Of a stretch of 55,464 nucleotides of DNA, positions 19,510 through 30,365 are shown piece after piece. The notes beneath the pieces are model-generated. The model was not told where the DNA came from. It did not search any database and saw only the letters and a program-made list of their open reading frames with translations. The stretch is from NCBI GenBank assembly GCA_010015655.1, contig ML976795.1:2971-58434 (forward strand), given 5' to 3'. Numbering within the stretch: the stretch's first letter is position 1; each line of letters opens with the position of its first letter. A program made the position numbers and the translations under genes. Origin of the DNA: Bimuria novae-zelandiae CBS 107.79. Its lineage: Eukaryota > Ascomycota > Dothideomycetes > Pleosporales > Didymosphaeriaceae.

Positions 19510-20938
19510 CTATGTCGAAGTAAGGTTACCCGCCTGGCCACCACCCGGAGGTCTCCGATCATATGGATAATACGTCCTGACGAAAGCCAGATCGCCAGCA
19601 CTCGGAATCAAATTAGTGAATATCGGTTCACCCGGCTCACCATTGCCCTTGCGCACAATCGCGCACTCAGCGGGATTATTCGGACAAGCATGTGGGTCGT
19701 TCAAGTCATAAGTCTGCGCCGTGAGGCTGTCGTAGTGCATGATGGACTTTGTGTCGTAGTCTCCGAGCGGGAAAGATTGAAGCTGCGTAGGGCCGCCGTA
19801 CTCGGTGTCGAACGCTGACCCGAAGAAGCCGTAGCGTTTGGCGAAGGCGAACTCGTTGCAGAGTTTGTTTTCTATCTCCCAGTCTGCAAGCTTGAGGTCG
19901 TTCTTCGGGTCGTAGCGGGCTTTCTGGAAGGCGTCACTGAAGCCCCGGACTTTGTGGCAGCGGTATATGACGTGTTGGTCACCTGAGGGTGTCTTGTTAG
20001 TACAGATCTAGGTAGAGGATGTAAGGTCACGTACGGTCTGGGCGTTGATGCTCGTGCACGAGGGCGAGAACTGCTGGGTATTAGTGAGACGATCCAATGT
20101 GGGTAACAGATAGGCGCGCACCGTGTCCCAACTACAACAGTCAACATTCGGCTCAAGCTAGGAAATTTGATAGTCTTACCTCATGCGCGTACTTGTGGAT
20201 CTTATGGGCACCGGAAAGAGTACTCAGATGCATATGATGGCGGTTCGGGGGATCCAACTTTCCACCAACGAGCTGCGCGGGAGGTATATATCCAATAACA
20301 GCACTGTGATCAGACTTGTCAACAATCAAGCCAATCAAGCCGGTCTAACCTAATATGGTAATTCACTAGCTCGCGTTGGTTAACATGTTACTAAATTTGG
20401 TTAGATCGGCTTGATTGGCTTGATTGTTGACAAGTCTGACTGTGATATCCGAGATCGACCCAGTGCACGGCCAGGATATCTTTCCTCACGCTCGCATCCC
20501 ATATGAGCGTGTATCTGTCCTGGTCGAGGCGCTGGTACCAAGCGCTGCAGAATTTCTCTTCGCCCCCTTGACCTGAGACCTCTGCGAAGACGAGGTTGTG
20601 TTCTGCCGTAGAAGACGCTGCGCCACCAAGGGCAGTCATCCAAATTTGGATTGCGGCCTCGAAGTCCTGCTGCAGTTTGGCTTTGGACACGGCATCGGCG
20701 TAGCAATACCTCACCACATTGCGACCGCCACTACCCTACAGCGGATTTCAGACAAGATCGTATGTGCAGGTGCAATACGTACATCCAATATGGGCCACGT
20801 TTGTCGCACGTTGTTCGTGACAGCCTCGAATGAGCGAGCGTGGTTGCGCGCATGTTCGGAAGGGTCGAAAGCAGTAACAGCCGCCAGGATCTGGGAGACG
20901 AATGCCAGGCCCGGCAAAAGGATAGCGGCGAGCTGCAT
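19510..20938 (-). pseudogene. Secreted astacin-like (M12A) metalloprotease, broken by foldback insertion
   Basis: Five exons on the minus strand: 20938-20783, 20735-20180, 20131-20122, 20070-20035 and 19982-19510. The introns are 47, 48, 51 and 52 bp, with good donors, TACTAAC-like branch sites and AG acceptors. The protein starts with a signal peptide (MQLAAILLPGLAFVSQILAA), followed by a metzincin-type start (VVRYCYADA...IQIWMTALGG). The zinc site HELGHVLALVHEHQRPD is assembled from exons 2, 3 and 4, with Ala where the family has Gly. The Met-turn is SIMHYDS. The end is SAGDLAFVRTYYP. Exon 2 carries a 130-bp inverted-repeat insertion (20310-20439) with stops. Without the insertion and one 6-bp duplication the gene has 364 codons in frame. 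It would act outside the cell as a zinc endopeptidase. It is now probably a recent pseudogene. Confidence 0.8.
20310..20439. mobile_element. 130-bp MITE-like foldback element
   Basis: Perfect-looking hairpin element with 41-bp terminal inverted repeats (20310-20350 and 20399-20439, 40 of 41 bases matching), starting TCAGACTTGTCAACAATC. The 48-bp centre has no coding capacity. It is flanked by the 6-bp target duplication CTGTGA (20304-20309 and 20440-20445). It interrupts exon 2 of the metalloprotease gene between GYH and SAVIGY. The transposon superfamily that moved it is not identifiable from these ends. Confidence 0.9.
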
Positions 20939-21364
20939 GTTGGGCTGCTTATGGAGCAATTGCGGGCTGCTTGGTAGGAAGACAGTGACGAAGGGCTGAG
21001 CGGCAGCCGCGGACGTGAGCGACGACGAGCCCCACGGTCACCATCATATTTTCACTCGAAAGGCGCCGAATTTTGAATAGGAGCAGGTGACTCCAAGGCG
21101 CAACCGCAACCGCTACATATCTCTTTTTACCACCAAAAGTTGCTATCGCGTTGGAGCACAGAGTTGTGTCGAAGTAAGACGTCAAGGCGGGTGGGTTGAA
21201 TACGAAAACACCACGGCCAGAACACCCAACTGCCAGACCGTAAGTACTCTCGTCATATTCGAATATCGCCTTTTCGGTACGAAGAAAATGTGTGGTATAC
21301 AATGCCTATATGTTGTACATGTACAAGTAACAAACCCTCCCTGTTATCATACAACAGCGCGCCG
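20939..21364. other. Intergenic region: metalloprotease 5' side and MRP51 3' side
   Basis: Both neighbours are transcribed leftward. The segment should hold the metalloprotease promoter and the MRP51 terminator. No RNA gene or repeat is seen. Confidence 0.4.
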
Positions 21365-23143
21365 TTACGTCCTACCCTTCTCATGTTCCCCTCTTATCGC
21401 CTCTTCCACATCGGGCCTCATCTCGTCAAAGCTCTGCGTCTCGGCCTTCGGTCTAGACGGGAAACCGCCGAACCCACCCACGGCAAACGGGTTCTTCACG
21501 TTGGGATCCACAAACTGCATGAATTGCTGCGCCTGCGGACTCTGCTCGTCGAGCTCTGCGCCGCTCCTGCTCATGCCGGACAAGTTTCTCAGCATATCCA
21601 TATCCGAAGAGCCTGCTTCCGAGGCAATTGTTCGCTCTGGGGGCCGGTCTTCCAGCGCGCCGTTGGCGACCTGGACTTCTGCGCCGACGGAGCGGTTCAA
21701 CTTGATATGAATGCGGCCGTCGCTGGTGACGGATCCGAAGCGTGGCAGGACGTTGATCTTGGCGCCACCCTCGGTGTGGATGTCGATCTCGTACGTAGGG
21801 TCGGAGGCGACCTGATGTAAGGCATACTTTTCGGAGGCGCCGTGGTGGTCGTCGTTTGCGACAAAGCCTGCTACGCCGACTCTTGCAAAGTTCTTCCTGC
21901 TCGCGGTGCGCGGCTCGATGACGCGAGCCTTGACCGGCGTGTGCTCGCCCTGGGGACCGAGTATGGGGTGGTTGTTCATGTATGCGTTCGTACGGAGGTA
22001 ACCCAAACCGGCCGAGGGATGGGTAGAGAGAGGCGCAACATCATCGTCGAAGCGGTACTCGCTCTTGCTGTTCACTGCATAGTTCGTGTTCTTGATTTTG
22101 ATGCTGGGAATGCGGAGGAAAGGCATGATGAGATTTTGGACCAGTTTTGACTGAAGGGGATCGACAGCTGCTTCACTGCGGAGCTTCTTGATGCGGGCAT
22201 CGATCTCCTCGTCGGTGATGTTGGACCACTCCTTGGCCTGTTGAGCCGTGTATTCTTCACTCTCCTGCTGTTCTAGATGCATATCAAGGTCCAGGGGGTT
22301 ATCGGGCACATTGGCACTCTTTGCGGCGGCCACGCGCGACACGTAGATTTGGTTCTTCGCGTAGTGGCGGAGGTACCGGTTGAACTCGGCTTTGCGGGCG
22401 ATGAGCTGCGTGGTCATGTACTTGGTGAACTCGTCGGCACTCATCCCGGGCAGCCAAGGACCTTCGTGCTTCCACCGGCGAACATTGTGCCGGGCCTCGT
22501 CGGGTTGCGGTAGCTCGAACGGAACGAAGGTCTTGGCGAATTCATCTTCTCGATGGGGCTTCTTGTTAAATTTCGTGGCGAAGAATTCACGTCCTCGTTG
22601 TTGCTTCTTGTGCGCGGCGTTCCTCCCCACGCTCTCCCTGATGGTTTCCAGAATTTTGCCAGCCTCATCAAGGCCCTCGTCTTCCTCGTACGAAGTCACG
22701 TCGGACCGGCGCTCGAATGCACCCGACGTCGGCAATGCCAGAACCTGACCCCGCATGGCAGCCATGCCCTTCATCATGGGGATCGAAAGCTCCTCGAACT
22801 TTTGCCGCGTGCGCACATGGTCTGTGGCCGAGTCGAAATCGGTGATGTGTTCGATCGTATCCAGCTGCTTGACCTTGACGACAGGATCACTAATTTGCAG
22901 GAGACGTGATCGCGATGGGAGCGGTCTCTTGAGACCCCAATCTCCACGTGCTAATGATTTTGGAGTGGTTGCGATTGCCTGGTGTGTCGGAAAGGGCAGT
23001 GTCGCCGTGTTGGAAACTTTCTCGACGCCGGCAGCAACAGGTTCGCTGACCGGGGGGCGTGGGAGCGGGTTTGGGAGGGAGAAGAGGCGCGAATTGCGCA
23101 GCAGCGTGGCCGCGGGCGACAGGTTCTGTCGTCGGAGGGCCAT
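21365..23143 (-). CDS. MRP51: Mitochondrial small ribosomal subunit protein Mrp51 (bS1m)
   Basis: A 592-residue intronless ORF. I chose the ATG at 23143 (MALRRQNLSPAATLLRNSRL), although the frame is open to 23296, because it gives the basic, Ser/Arg-rich mitochondrial presequence and the LSP-x-LLR-S-R-LFSLP start usual in this family. Downstream comes RGDWGLKRPLPSRSR, then VKVKQLDTIEHITDFDSATDH and RQKFEEL, the core of the Mrp51 family. Established role: a component of the mitoribosome small subunit that supports translation of mitochondrial mRNAs. Its promoter lies in 23144-23300. It reads in the same direction as RTR1, whose 3' end is about 500 bp upstream. Confidence 0.85.
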   Translation of the reverse strand: MALRRQNLSPAATLLRNSRLFSLPNPLPRPPVSEPVAAGVEKVSNTATLPFPTHQAIATTPKSLARGDWGLKRPLPSRSRLLQISDPVVKVKQLDTIEHITDFDSATDHVRTRQKFEELSIPMMKGMAAMRGQVLALPTSGAFERRSDVTSYEEDEGLDEAGKILETIRESVGRNAAHKKQQRGREFFATKFNKKPHREDEFAKTFVPFELPQPDEARHNVRRWKHEGPWLPGMSADEFTKYMTTQLIARKAEFNRYLRHYAKNQIYVSRVAAAKSANVPDNPLDLDMHLEQQESEEYTAQQAKEWSNITDEEIDARIKKLRSEAAVDPLQSKLVQNLIMPFLRIPSIKIKNTNYAVNSKSEYRFDDDVAPLSTHPSAGLGYLRTNAYMNNHPILGPQGEHTPVKARVIEPRTASRKNFARVGVAGFVANDDHHGASEKYALHQVASDPTYEIDIHTEGGAKINVLPRFGSVTSDGRIHIKLNRSVGAEVQVANGALEDRPPERTIASEAGSSDMDMLRNLSGMSRSGAELDEQSPQAQQFMQFVDPNVKNPFAVGGFGGFPSRPKAETQSFDEMRPDVEEAIRGEHEKGRT

Positions 23144-23641
23144 GGCGATGCGACAGCCGCGGGCGGGGCGACAATGGCGGCTGCAGTCGAAGCTGATGGC
23201 GCCGCCGGTCGCGATACAAACTTCGAGCCTCACCTCCGCGGCGAAATGTGCCACCGGCTTGGCGTGCAGCGGCAGCCATGCAGGGACCATCTCCAAACTT
23301 CACGAGACGTGAGTGTGTGCATGTTACAAAATGTCAGTAATGGGCTATTAATATTAATCTACTCTATGGATGTTGATACACTTCATCAAAATTCGCCGGC
23401 ATAGAGCTGCTGTAACTTCCTCCCACATCCGAACGCTCCTGGCTGTCTAGACAAGCGCGGCAGGCCATCCATGGATCCGCCATGTGCACTGTGCGCTGGC
23501 TTCGCAGTCCTATGGACGTCTAGGGACGACTCCATTGCTCTCATACAGGCTATCTTCCCCAAACCGCCTAGCAATATTCTTGTTCTGAGTCGTAGCTCGG
23601 ATGTGTGTGATATAGATTCTCGCCTCCTGCAGTTGAATATT
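23144..23641. other. MRP51 promoter and RTR1 3' flank
   Basis: No gene supported. Long frames here are upstream extensions or shadows of the two neighbours. Confidence 0.4.
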
Positions 23642-24547
23642 TCATCCCGGTAGATGCTTGTCCCAGTCCTGCCCATCGTCGTCATCGCCGCCGTTCTCTG
23701 CTCGCTCTGCATCACGTGCAGCTTTCGGCACATGCCCCTCGATAGCCATGTGTGACGACCCTGAGCCGTCTTGCGGTTGGGAGGGAGGCACCGGCGCGAA
23801 CTTTGCGACGCGTTCTTTGATCTTGTCCTGGATGAGGTCCTTGTTGGCCTTGCTGAGCCGGCCTGGCTTTTCGCCACGCTCGGTCGCAAGATCCGCAAGC
23901 GCATCGTCGCGCGCTGCCCACGCTGCGGCAGTGTCCTCTTCCTCGGTGGATGGCGGCGCTGGCTCCTTCACCTTCTTCAGTCGCAAAGGCAGCGCCTTGT
24001 GATGTTCCTCGGCATTCTCCACCATGAGCTCAATCTCGCCGACGTAGCCACCCTGTCGCAGCCACGCAGGCTCTTCGTTCAGCTGCACCTTGACAAAGAG
24101 CGCTCGCTTTGCGCAGTCGTTGGAACACCACACCTCTAGTTGTTTCCTGTCCACGATTTGCACGCCTTTTGATGTTTCTACAAAGTGCTTTTTGGCGGTA
24201 GATGGCGCCTTCCCCTTGGGCCTGGGACATAACGTGTAGCCGCACCTGCCAGCCAGGTTGCGCTCCTCGATCAGGCCATCGTAGTCGGAGGGCTGAAAGG
24301 GAACCACGGCCTGGCGGAAGCGGAGCGCGTCGGAAGCTGACGGGCGGGTTGAGTCGGCATCAGGCGCGGTGGGAAAGTCCAGCAGATCCCATACCGAGCG
24401 CACGATGTCGGCCTCCACCCGCTTGCGCTGGTCCAGGATGTTTGCATGGTGAACCGCGGTTTGCAGGTTGCGCTGGCGGAGGGCCCGCGCCGTGGGTGGG
24501 TCGTTTGCGGCAACTGCAGTCTTTTTGAGTATCGGCTTGGGTGGCAT
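23642..24547 (-). CDS. RTR1: RNA polymerase II CTD phosphatase Rtr1 / RPAP2 family
   Basis: 301 residues from MPPKPILKK. Upstream in-frame ATGs would add a Pro/Ser-rich leader that the family lacks. The Rtr1-type zinc finger is seen as CGYTLC (C-x4-C) near residue 120 and WCSNDCAKRALFVKVQL (C-x3-C) near residue 155, with YDGLIEERNLAGRCGY before it; the C-terminal third is Lys/Glu-rich. The family removes Ser5 phosphate from the C-terminal repeat of Rpb1 during the transition to elongation and helps bring Pol II into the nucleus. It is divergent from BBC1, with about 450 bp between start codons. Yeast Rtr1 is shorter (about 226 residues). The longer acidic tail (NGGDDDDGQDWDKHLPG) is common in filamentous fungi. 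Confidence 0.88.
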   Translation of the reverse strand: MPPKPILKKTAVAANDPPTARALRQRNLQTAVHHANILDQRKRVEADIVRSVWDLLDFPTAPDADSTRPSASDALRFRQAVVPFQPSDYDGLIEERNLAGRCGYTLCPRPKGKAPSTAKKHFVETSKGVQIVDRKQLEVWCSNDCAKRALFVKVQLNEEPAWLRQGGYVGEIELMVENAEEHHKALPLRLKKVKEPAPPSTEEEDTAAAWAARDDALADLATERGEKPGRLSKANKDLIQDKIKERVAKFAPVPPSQPQDGSGSSHMAIEGHVPKAARDAERAENGGDDDDGQDWDKHLPG

Positions 24548-24999
24548 CGTTGGCAGTGAACGTGTGATGAGAGCGCGACCGTCGGCGCAAGCGACAGTCG
24601 ATGATGATGGTGGAGGCGGCGGCGGATGATGTGGAGCTAGTCGCCAAGGGCGCGGGGCGTTTGAGTCGTCGTCTGTGGCTTTGCATGACGGACACTCCCC
24701 AGACACCAATTCACCACCGAGCCCGAGCTCTGTGACGTCCTCATTTCCCTTTCAGATCCGATGGGAAGCTCCAGCGCCCGGTAAGACAGCTCCAGCGCCT
24801 CCCCGCAACTCCCCGCAGCGCCTAGCTGACGTTGCCCTCCGCGCCTAGCGTACATGCCACTGACAGCCGCCTACATCGCAGCCTCTGAATAACCTCACAC
24901 CCCGCGGCTGCCCCCGTTTCACGCCAGAGCTTCTCCGGTGGCTCTAAGCAACCGACTGCCCGCTCTCCCACCGCTGCGCCGTCTGTAGCCGTATCCGCG
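24548..24999. promoter_or_regulatory. Bidirectional promoter region between RTR1 and BBC1
   Basis: The 452 bp between two divergent start codons must hold both promoters. It contains a short imperfect repeat, CAGCGCCTCCCCGCAACTCCCCGCAGCGCC (24789-24820). No other gene is seen. Confidence 0.5.
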
Positions 25000-27900
25000 A
25001 TGCCGCACTTCAAGGTCAAGGCGGTGTACGAGTACTCGTCGCCCCACGCCGACGATCTGCACTTTTCCGAGGGCCAGATCATAACCGTGGTCGAGGAGGA
25101 GGATGTCGACTGGTATGTTGGTGAGTACGTCGACGACAATGGCACCAAGCACGAGGGCCTCTTCCCCAAGAACTTCGTCGAGAAGTACGAGCCCGTCGCA
25201 CCGCCACGGCCCAACCGTGCTTCGAGGGTGCCGCCATTGGAGCCGCCACAAGCCCAGGCTGCACCTCCAACGCCAGAGGTTCCGCAGCAAGAAGCTGTCG
25301 CACCGCCGCAGGAAGAGCCGGAACCCCCTAAACCGCAGCCGCCGCCTGTCCAGATCCCCGAGCAGACCAACTCGCAGCCTTCGCCCTTGTCGCCAGTCTC
25401 GGCGCATAGCACGAAGTCTCCGGAGACCCAGCAAGAGCCACCGCCTGCTCTCAAGCCAGCTCCCGCCGAGCAGGTTGCTGCTGCGCCGGTCAAAGAGACT
25501 CCGCCACCGGCCAAAAAGGCTCCTCCACCCATCGCCAAGAAGACGGACGCCTTCCGGGATCGACTGGCCATGTTCAATCAGGGCACTGCTGCTCCGCAAC
25601 CGTTCAAGCCTTCGGGTGCTCCGGCCAACTTCATCAAGAAGCCCTTCGTGGCCCCGCCTCCGAGCCGCAATGCCTATGTTCCTCCGCCACGTGAAGCTCC
25701 GCAAGTGAAGTCGTACCGTCGTGATGAGGACCCTGAGATTGCTGGCCGCCGAGCCCAAGACCAGGAGAATGCCGAGCGTGCAGGTCTATCCGTTCAGAGC
25801 CAGTCTGGTGCGAATGAAGGAGAAGAGGAAGACCAGCCAAAGGTGTTGAGTCTGAAGGAGCGCATGGCCCTTCTGCAAAAGCAACAGCAGGAACAAGCGG
25901 AGCGGGCTGCTGCCTCCCACAAGGAAAAGCAAAGGAGGCCTCCGGTGAAGAAACGGACCGAGTCCCACGAAGTTCGTGCCGCCGATGAGAACGAAGGACC
26001 TTCACTGGAGAAGGTGGCCACCGGCGAGTCGAGAGAGCGCAGGTCCACGGATACTTCTCGCCCACCACGTTCTTCACACGGCATGAAGTCCCCTGACCTC
26101 CATGCCAATCGTGAACTTCATAGTGACGCCAACGACGCCGACCAGTCAGGCGCCGGCGAAACGGAAGATGCTGAAGGTACCTCGACGAGCGTTGAAGACG
26201 ACGATGAGCGCTCTAGGCCCAAGGCGCTATCGAGGGCTCACACTGCGCCTAGCAAAGAGTCGGATGTCGGTGATGAGCCGGATGTGGAGGAAGAGGACGA
26301 GGAGGAAGAGGACGAAGTGGATGCTGAGACCCGGAGGAAACAGGAGTTGCGGGAGCGGATGGCACGGTTGGGCGGTGGCTTCAATCCAATGATGCCCGGC
26401 ATGAATCCCTTCGGCGCGTCAATGGGTGGAATGCCACCAAAGAAAAAGAAACCTTCAGAGAAGAAGTCAACCGAGGACAGCGAGCACTCACCCGTTCTGC
26501 CGCAGCGCGTACCCATGTTTCCGGGGATGATGCCCGTCAAGAGCCCTGAGTCCGAGAATAAGCAGCTCCATGTAGAGAAGGAGGGTGCTGAGGCTCACCC
26601 CATTACCGATTCGCATGAGCCCGAGGAGGTGCCTGATATTGAGGATGTGACGCCACGCCAGATGTCACGGACCTCGACCGCAGAGCAGCCACCTCCGGTC
26701 CCTTCTGAGAGTAAGTTCCTGATTCCTCGCAAACCCATCGATACTTGTTGCGTCCATCATACTCTCAGCGCTCTTCAGTTGTCTTCTTCCGAGACTGTCT
26801 CAAAGTCGTATATTGCTTCAGATGGGCACTCGGAATATGTTATGACTGTTAGCGTCTGCAGTATGTGTAAAAGGATATGAGACACTTGCCTGCTTTTCTT
26901 TCAACCCATTGCTAACAATGATTCAGGGCGGCCCGTGCCACCTCCTGTTCCCATTGGAGAGCGTGCTGGCGATCGTGCGGCCCCTCCGCCTGTACCTATG
27001 TCATGTTAGTATTTTCCCTCGTAGAGTAACGATGATACTGACCATTTATAGCTCGGCCTATACCACCTCATCCTCCGATTCGTTCGCCTAGTCCTGGATC
27101 CGAGTCGGGAGATGAGATTTCGGATGTACCTCCAGCTCAATCGGTGACTTCGCCTAGAACGCCGTCAGGTTTGCCACCGTCAAAACGGAGCTCTTACCTG
27201 GCATCGGACGAGATGTCTGGGAATTCGCCTGATAAGCGTGCAATGCCGCCAATTCCAATGGGAAGTCCACCATTCTCGCCGACTGGAGCAAGCCGTCCAC
27301 CTCCCCCTCCGCCGCCGACTGGCGCTCCTCCATCTCGTCAACAGACCTTGGATAGCATCGTGAGGAAGGTTGACCGTGAGGGAGAGACCGATTACGAAGG
27401 TGACTATGACACCGACATTGCGTCTGGTGCCACGCACAAAGACGCGTTGAAGTCGCATGCTCGAGAGTCCAGTTTCGATGACAACACATTGGCTGGTGAC
27501 GATACTCCTCTTCGCTCTCCTGTCACACCTTCCGCACCACCTCTTCCTCCGTCGGTTCCTCGGGCTGTGCCTCCTCCACCGCCGCAGCAGCCTCCTAGCA
27601 GAGCGTCGATGGACGCGCCTCGGGGAGCACCACCGCTGCCGCCGGTTCCACCATCGGCCCGTGAGGTACAGGACGATCCCGATTACGACCCGTACAAGTA
27701 TACGGCGTCACCTCCTCGAGGGGCACCACCTCCAGCACCTAGGGCTGCACCACCGCCACCGCAAGCTCGTCCACCCCCTCCTTCGGCACCACCTATGCCG
27801 CCACCGATTCCTTCAATCCCTCCCCACCAGGAGATGGAATCGGAAGACGAGGACGAACTGTATGCATCTCCTCCGAGGAAGTCACACGACCGTCCTCCAC

Positions 27901-28865
27901 CACCGCCGCCGCACGCTCCACCTCCTCAGCATGCACCTTTGCCTCCTCTTGTAGATCGGACAGCACCGGCAACCCCTCTTGATCGTACTGTTCCGCCACC
28001 GCCGCCAGAGTCGTCCCAGCCACGGCCTTCAATGGGTCGAAAGTCCTTGGATGCCAATCGATCGATGCAGGGCGCCCGCATTTCAATGGATCAGCCTCGT
28101 CCATCAGGCAGCCAGGAGTTCATTGCAAGTGATCTGGACCTCGGTGAGTCAAGCCACTGGTGGACTCAGCCGAACATGCCACCACCATCATTGAATGGAC
28201 GGAAGGACATCCTGTACGAGATGGATGAGAATCGGTCCGGCAACTCTGTCGAAAAAGCTGTTTACGTCCTGTACATGGACTACTCCCAGACGATCATCAC
28301 AGCCAATTTCCAGGCCAATGATGTGTCGAAAGTCCAGCTCGAGCAGCGGCACGAGCCACCTCCTGGCCGTCTGCGTCAGGACCAACTCGAAGCAGCGCAC
28401 GAGCGGTACGGTGTACGCATCGCCAAAGACGTTGAGTCGAAGCAAAACACGGTCGTCGGGAATGGCACTCCTCATGGCCTGATTGACGAGCTTCTTCGCC
28501 CGTACAAAGACGCGCTCAAACCTGTCGGCACGCGTGCCTTCGGTGCGCTCGTCTACGTTAATCTGGCGAACGCGAGCACGCAGCAGTACGACGAGATCCG
28601 TCCAGGTGACATTGTGAGCCTGCGCAATGCCCGCTTCCAAGGAAAACACGGCGCTATGCACGCGAAGTACGCAATTGATGTGGGGAAGCCGGACCACGTG
28701 GGTGTAGTGGTCGAGTGGGACGGCAAGAAGAGAAAAGTGCGGGTCTGGGAGCAAGGCCGCGAGAGCAAGAAGGTGAAGCCCGAGAGCTTCAGGATGGAGG
28801 ACCTGCGCTCCGGCGAGGTGCGCGTCTGGCGGGTCATGGGCAGGAGCTGGGTGGGGTGGAACTAA
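25000..28865 (+). CDS. BBC1: SH3-domain actin-patch protein, Bbc1/Mti1-like
   Basis: Three exons: 25000-26710, 26927-27004 and 27052-28865, 1200 residues. The introns (GTAAGT...GCTAAC...CAG and GTTAGT...CTGAC...TAG) restore the frame between the two long ORFs. Residues 1-65 form an SH3 domain (VKAVYEYSS, ALYDY-type; WYVGEY; GLFPKNFVEKYE). Next come very long Pro-rich stretches, a Lys/Glu coiled region (LSLKERMALLQKQQQEQAERAAA), acidic blocks, and a poly-Pro region for profilin, SH3 or WASP partners. The last 250 residues form a conserved globular domain (SSHWWTQPNMPP... to VWRVMGRSWVGW). Known role in yeast: inhibits Las17/WASP at cortical actin patches and tunes endocytosis and type I myosin. 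The minus-strand ORFs over this gene are low-complexity shadows. Confidence 0.9.
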
Positions 28866-29071
28866 GCTAGCGAGACGAAGGACGCAGAAGTGAAGAGTCG
28901 TCGCCCGTGTAGTCATAAAGGTAGTCTTGGCGTAGTGTATACAATTTCTTGCCCGAGTTAGCAACACCACATCATAGCACATCTCGAAGCTCTTCGACAC
29001 GCTCAAATCCGATTACAACAGCACATCCTCGTACAACTCACACCCTCAACGACCGCACCAGCATCGCCATC

Positions 29072-29516
29072 ATGAGCGCTCCCGCTGCTGCCCCAGCCGA
29101 GAAGCTTCGTGGCGTGCCCGCCCCCATCTCGCACGAGGCTCCGTTGCCGGCCTGGATGGTAAAATAATCCTCACCTCCTATTTTGAGTCACGACAGGATA
29201 GACCTTACTGCTGGCAATTAGCTGCCTCGCGATTGCCTATCCTGGCGGGACTCGACATGAATAGCAGCAACAGGTTAATAGTGAACACAGGCTCTCCACG
29301 CACGCTACCAGGCAGAGCTCAAGAAGGCGAGGGCAGCCGGCGATGACGGTACGTACTCCTCCTCGATTCACCCCAGGCTCCCGTATACCCATGCCACCAC
29401 CGCTGGGAGAATACTTCCTGATTGATGTGTGTATAGCCCGCGTCACGTTCCTCAACTACTTCTTCGTGAAGGAGGAATTCGGCGGCGCGTTTGCTCCGCG
29501 GGATCGACCTCGCTAG
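29072..29516 (+). CDS. Small three-exon protein of unknown function
   Basis: Exons 29072-29158, 29291-29348 and 29437-29516 encode 74 residues: MSAPAAAPAEKLRGVPAPIS..., LHARYQAELKKARAAGDDA, VTFLNYFFVKEEFGGAFAP. The start context is CATCATGAG. Introns of 132 and 88 bp have GTAAAA/GTACGT donors and CAG/TAG acceptors, and the phases fit exactly. There is no signal peptide or transmembrane segment; the middle is a short amphipathic helix. I do not recognise the family. Size and composition resemble small conserved mitochondrial or ribosome-associated fungal proteins, but that is only a guess. It lies 206 bp after BBC1 on the same strand. Confidence 0.6.
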
Positions 29517-30365
29517 GCTGTACGCCGCGTGGGTGGGCTCGTTGGAGGAGCGGGTGAAGAGCTTTTGGGGTGGTATCCGGAGAGGGATCCGAGGAGGGCG
29601 GGGTGGTAGAGGGGCGGCGGTGGGCCTGAGGCCGGTGTGGCTTCTTTTTCTTGGGCCCGAGGCCTTTCAGGAAGGGCGTTTGGGTTTTGGGACGGCGGAA
29701 GTGGGCCTGAGGCCGGTATGACTTTGGAGTTTTGGGGCTTGTTTGGGTCCGAGGCCTTTGGATGGAGTGCAGAGCTTGGGAGGGGTGAAGTGGGCCTGAC
29801 GCCGTAATGCAATGAAGTTTTGAAAAGCGTGTGTGCAGTGCTATGCGCGGTGATGAAAGGGGATGTTTGGTGCGTGATTATTTGAGTGGTGTATGGAAGA
29901 TGTGGAGAATGTGGAGGAGAGGCAATTCGGATTTCAAACACGGTGGTTTGTTATCTTGTTTCTATCATACAGCGGCAGCGGGAGGTTGCGACATTCTCGA
30001 CTACGTTATGGAGAAGCCATGCCCAACCATTCCAGCTTCAATGACCTTGCTCGCCGTCGAACCTTCTTCATTCATCCAGTCACTCAATCCGTGTTGTGTG
30101 TCGCATCATCTGTCCAGGTCGGCACACTGTGCTTCATGGCGATCGTACGTGAGCAAGAGAGAGAGAGGGAGGGAAGAAGGGAGAGGATAGCGGCTTTGTG
30201 TGGCGCCGGTCGACGCTAGCGTGTTTGCCCAAATTGCTCCCTGCACAACACCTCGTCTCCACTGCATACTCGACCTTCTTCAAGCGAGAATCTCAACCTC
30301 TCTTGCTCCTTCTATATCACCAGCCCGACCTCTCTCAAACAGAACGCAAATACAAATCTCTCACC
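29517..30365. other. Intergenic region with imperfect long repeats
   Basis: 29620-29804 has three copies of GTGGGCCTGAGGCCG, spaced 81 and 89 bp apart, within longer imperfect units. From 29830 to 30365 no gene is convincing. The last 60 bp are CT-rich, as in many fungal promoters, just before the start at 30366. Confidence 0.55.

Noticed and set aside
20598..20999. Plus-strand 133-codon ORF
   Set aside because: Antisense to exons 1-2 of the metalloprotease, whose signal peptide and splice sites are consistent.
22277..23404. Several plus-strand ORFs over MRP51
   Set aside because: Composition matches the antisense of the MRP51 coding sequence, and none has introns or domains of its own.
24822..25758. 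Long minus-strand ORFs rich in Gly, Ser, Arg and Cys
   Set aside because: They are antisense shadows of the Pro-rich part of BBC1. They have no domain and no independent start context.
28188..29006. 272-codon minus-strand ORF
   Set aside because: Antisense to the conserved C-terminal domain of BBC1 and shows no family features.
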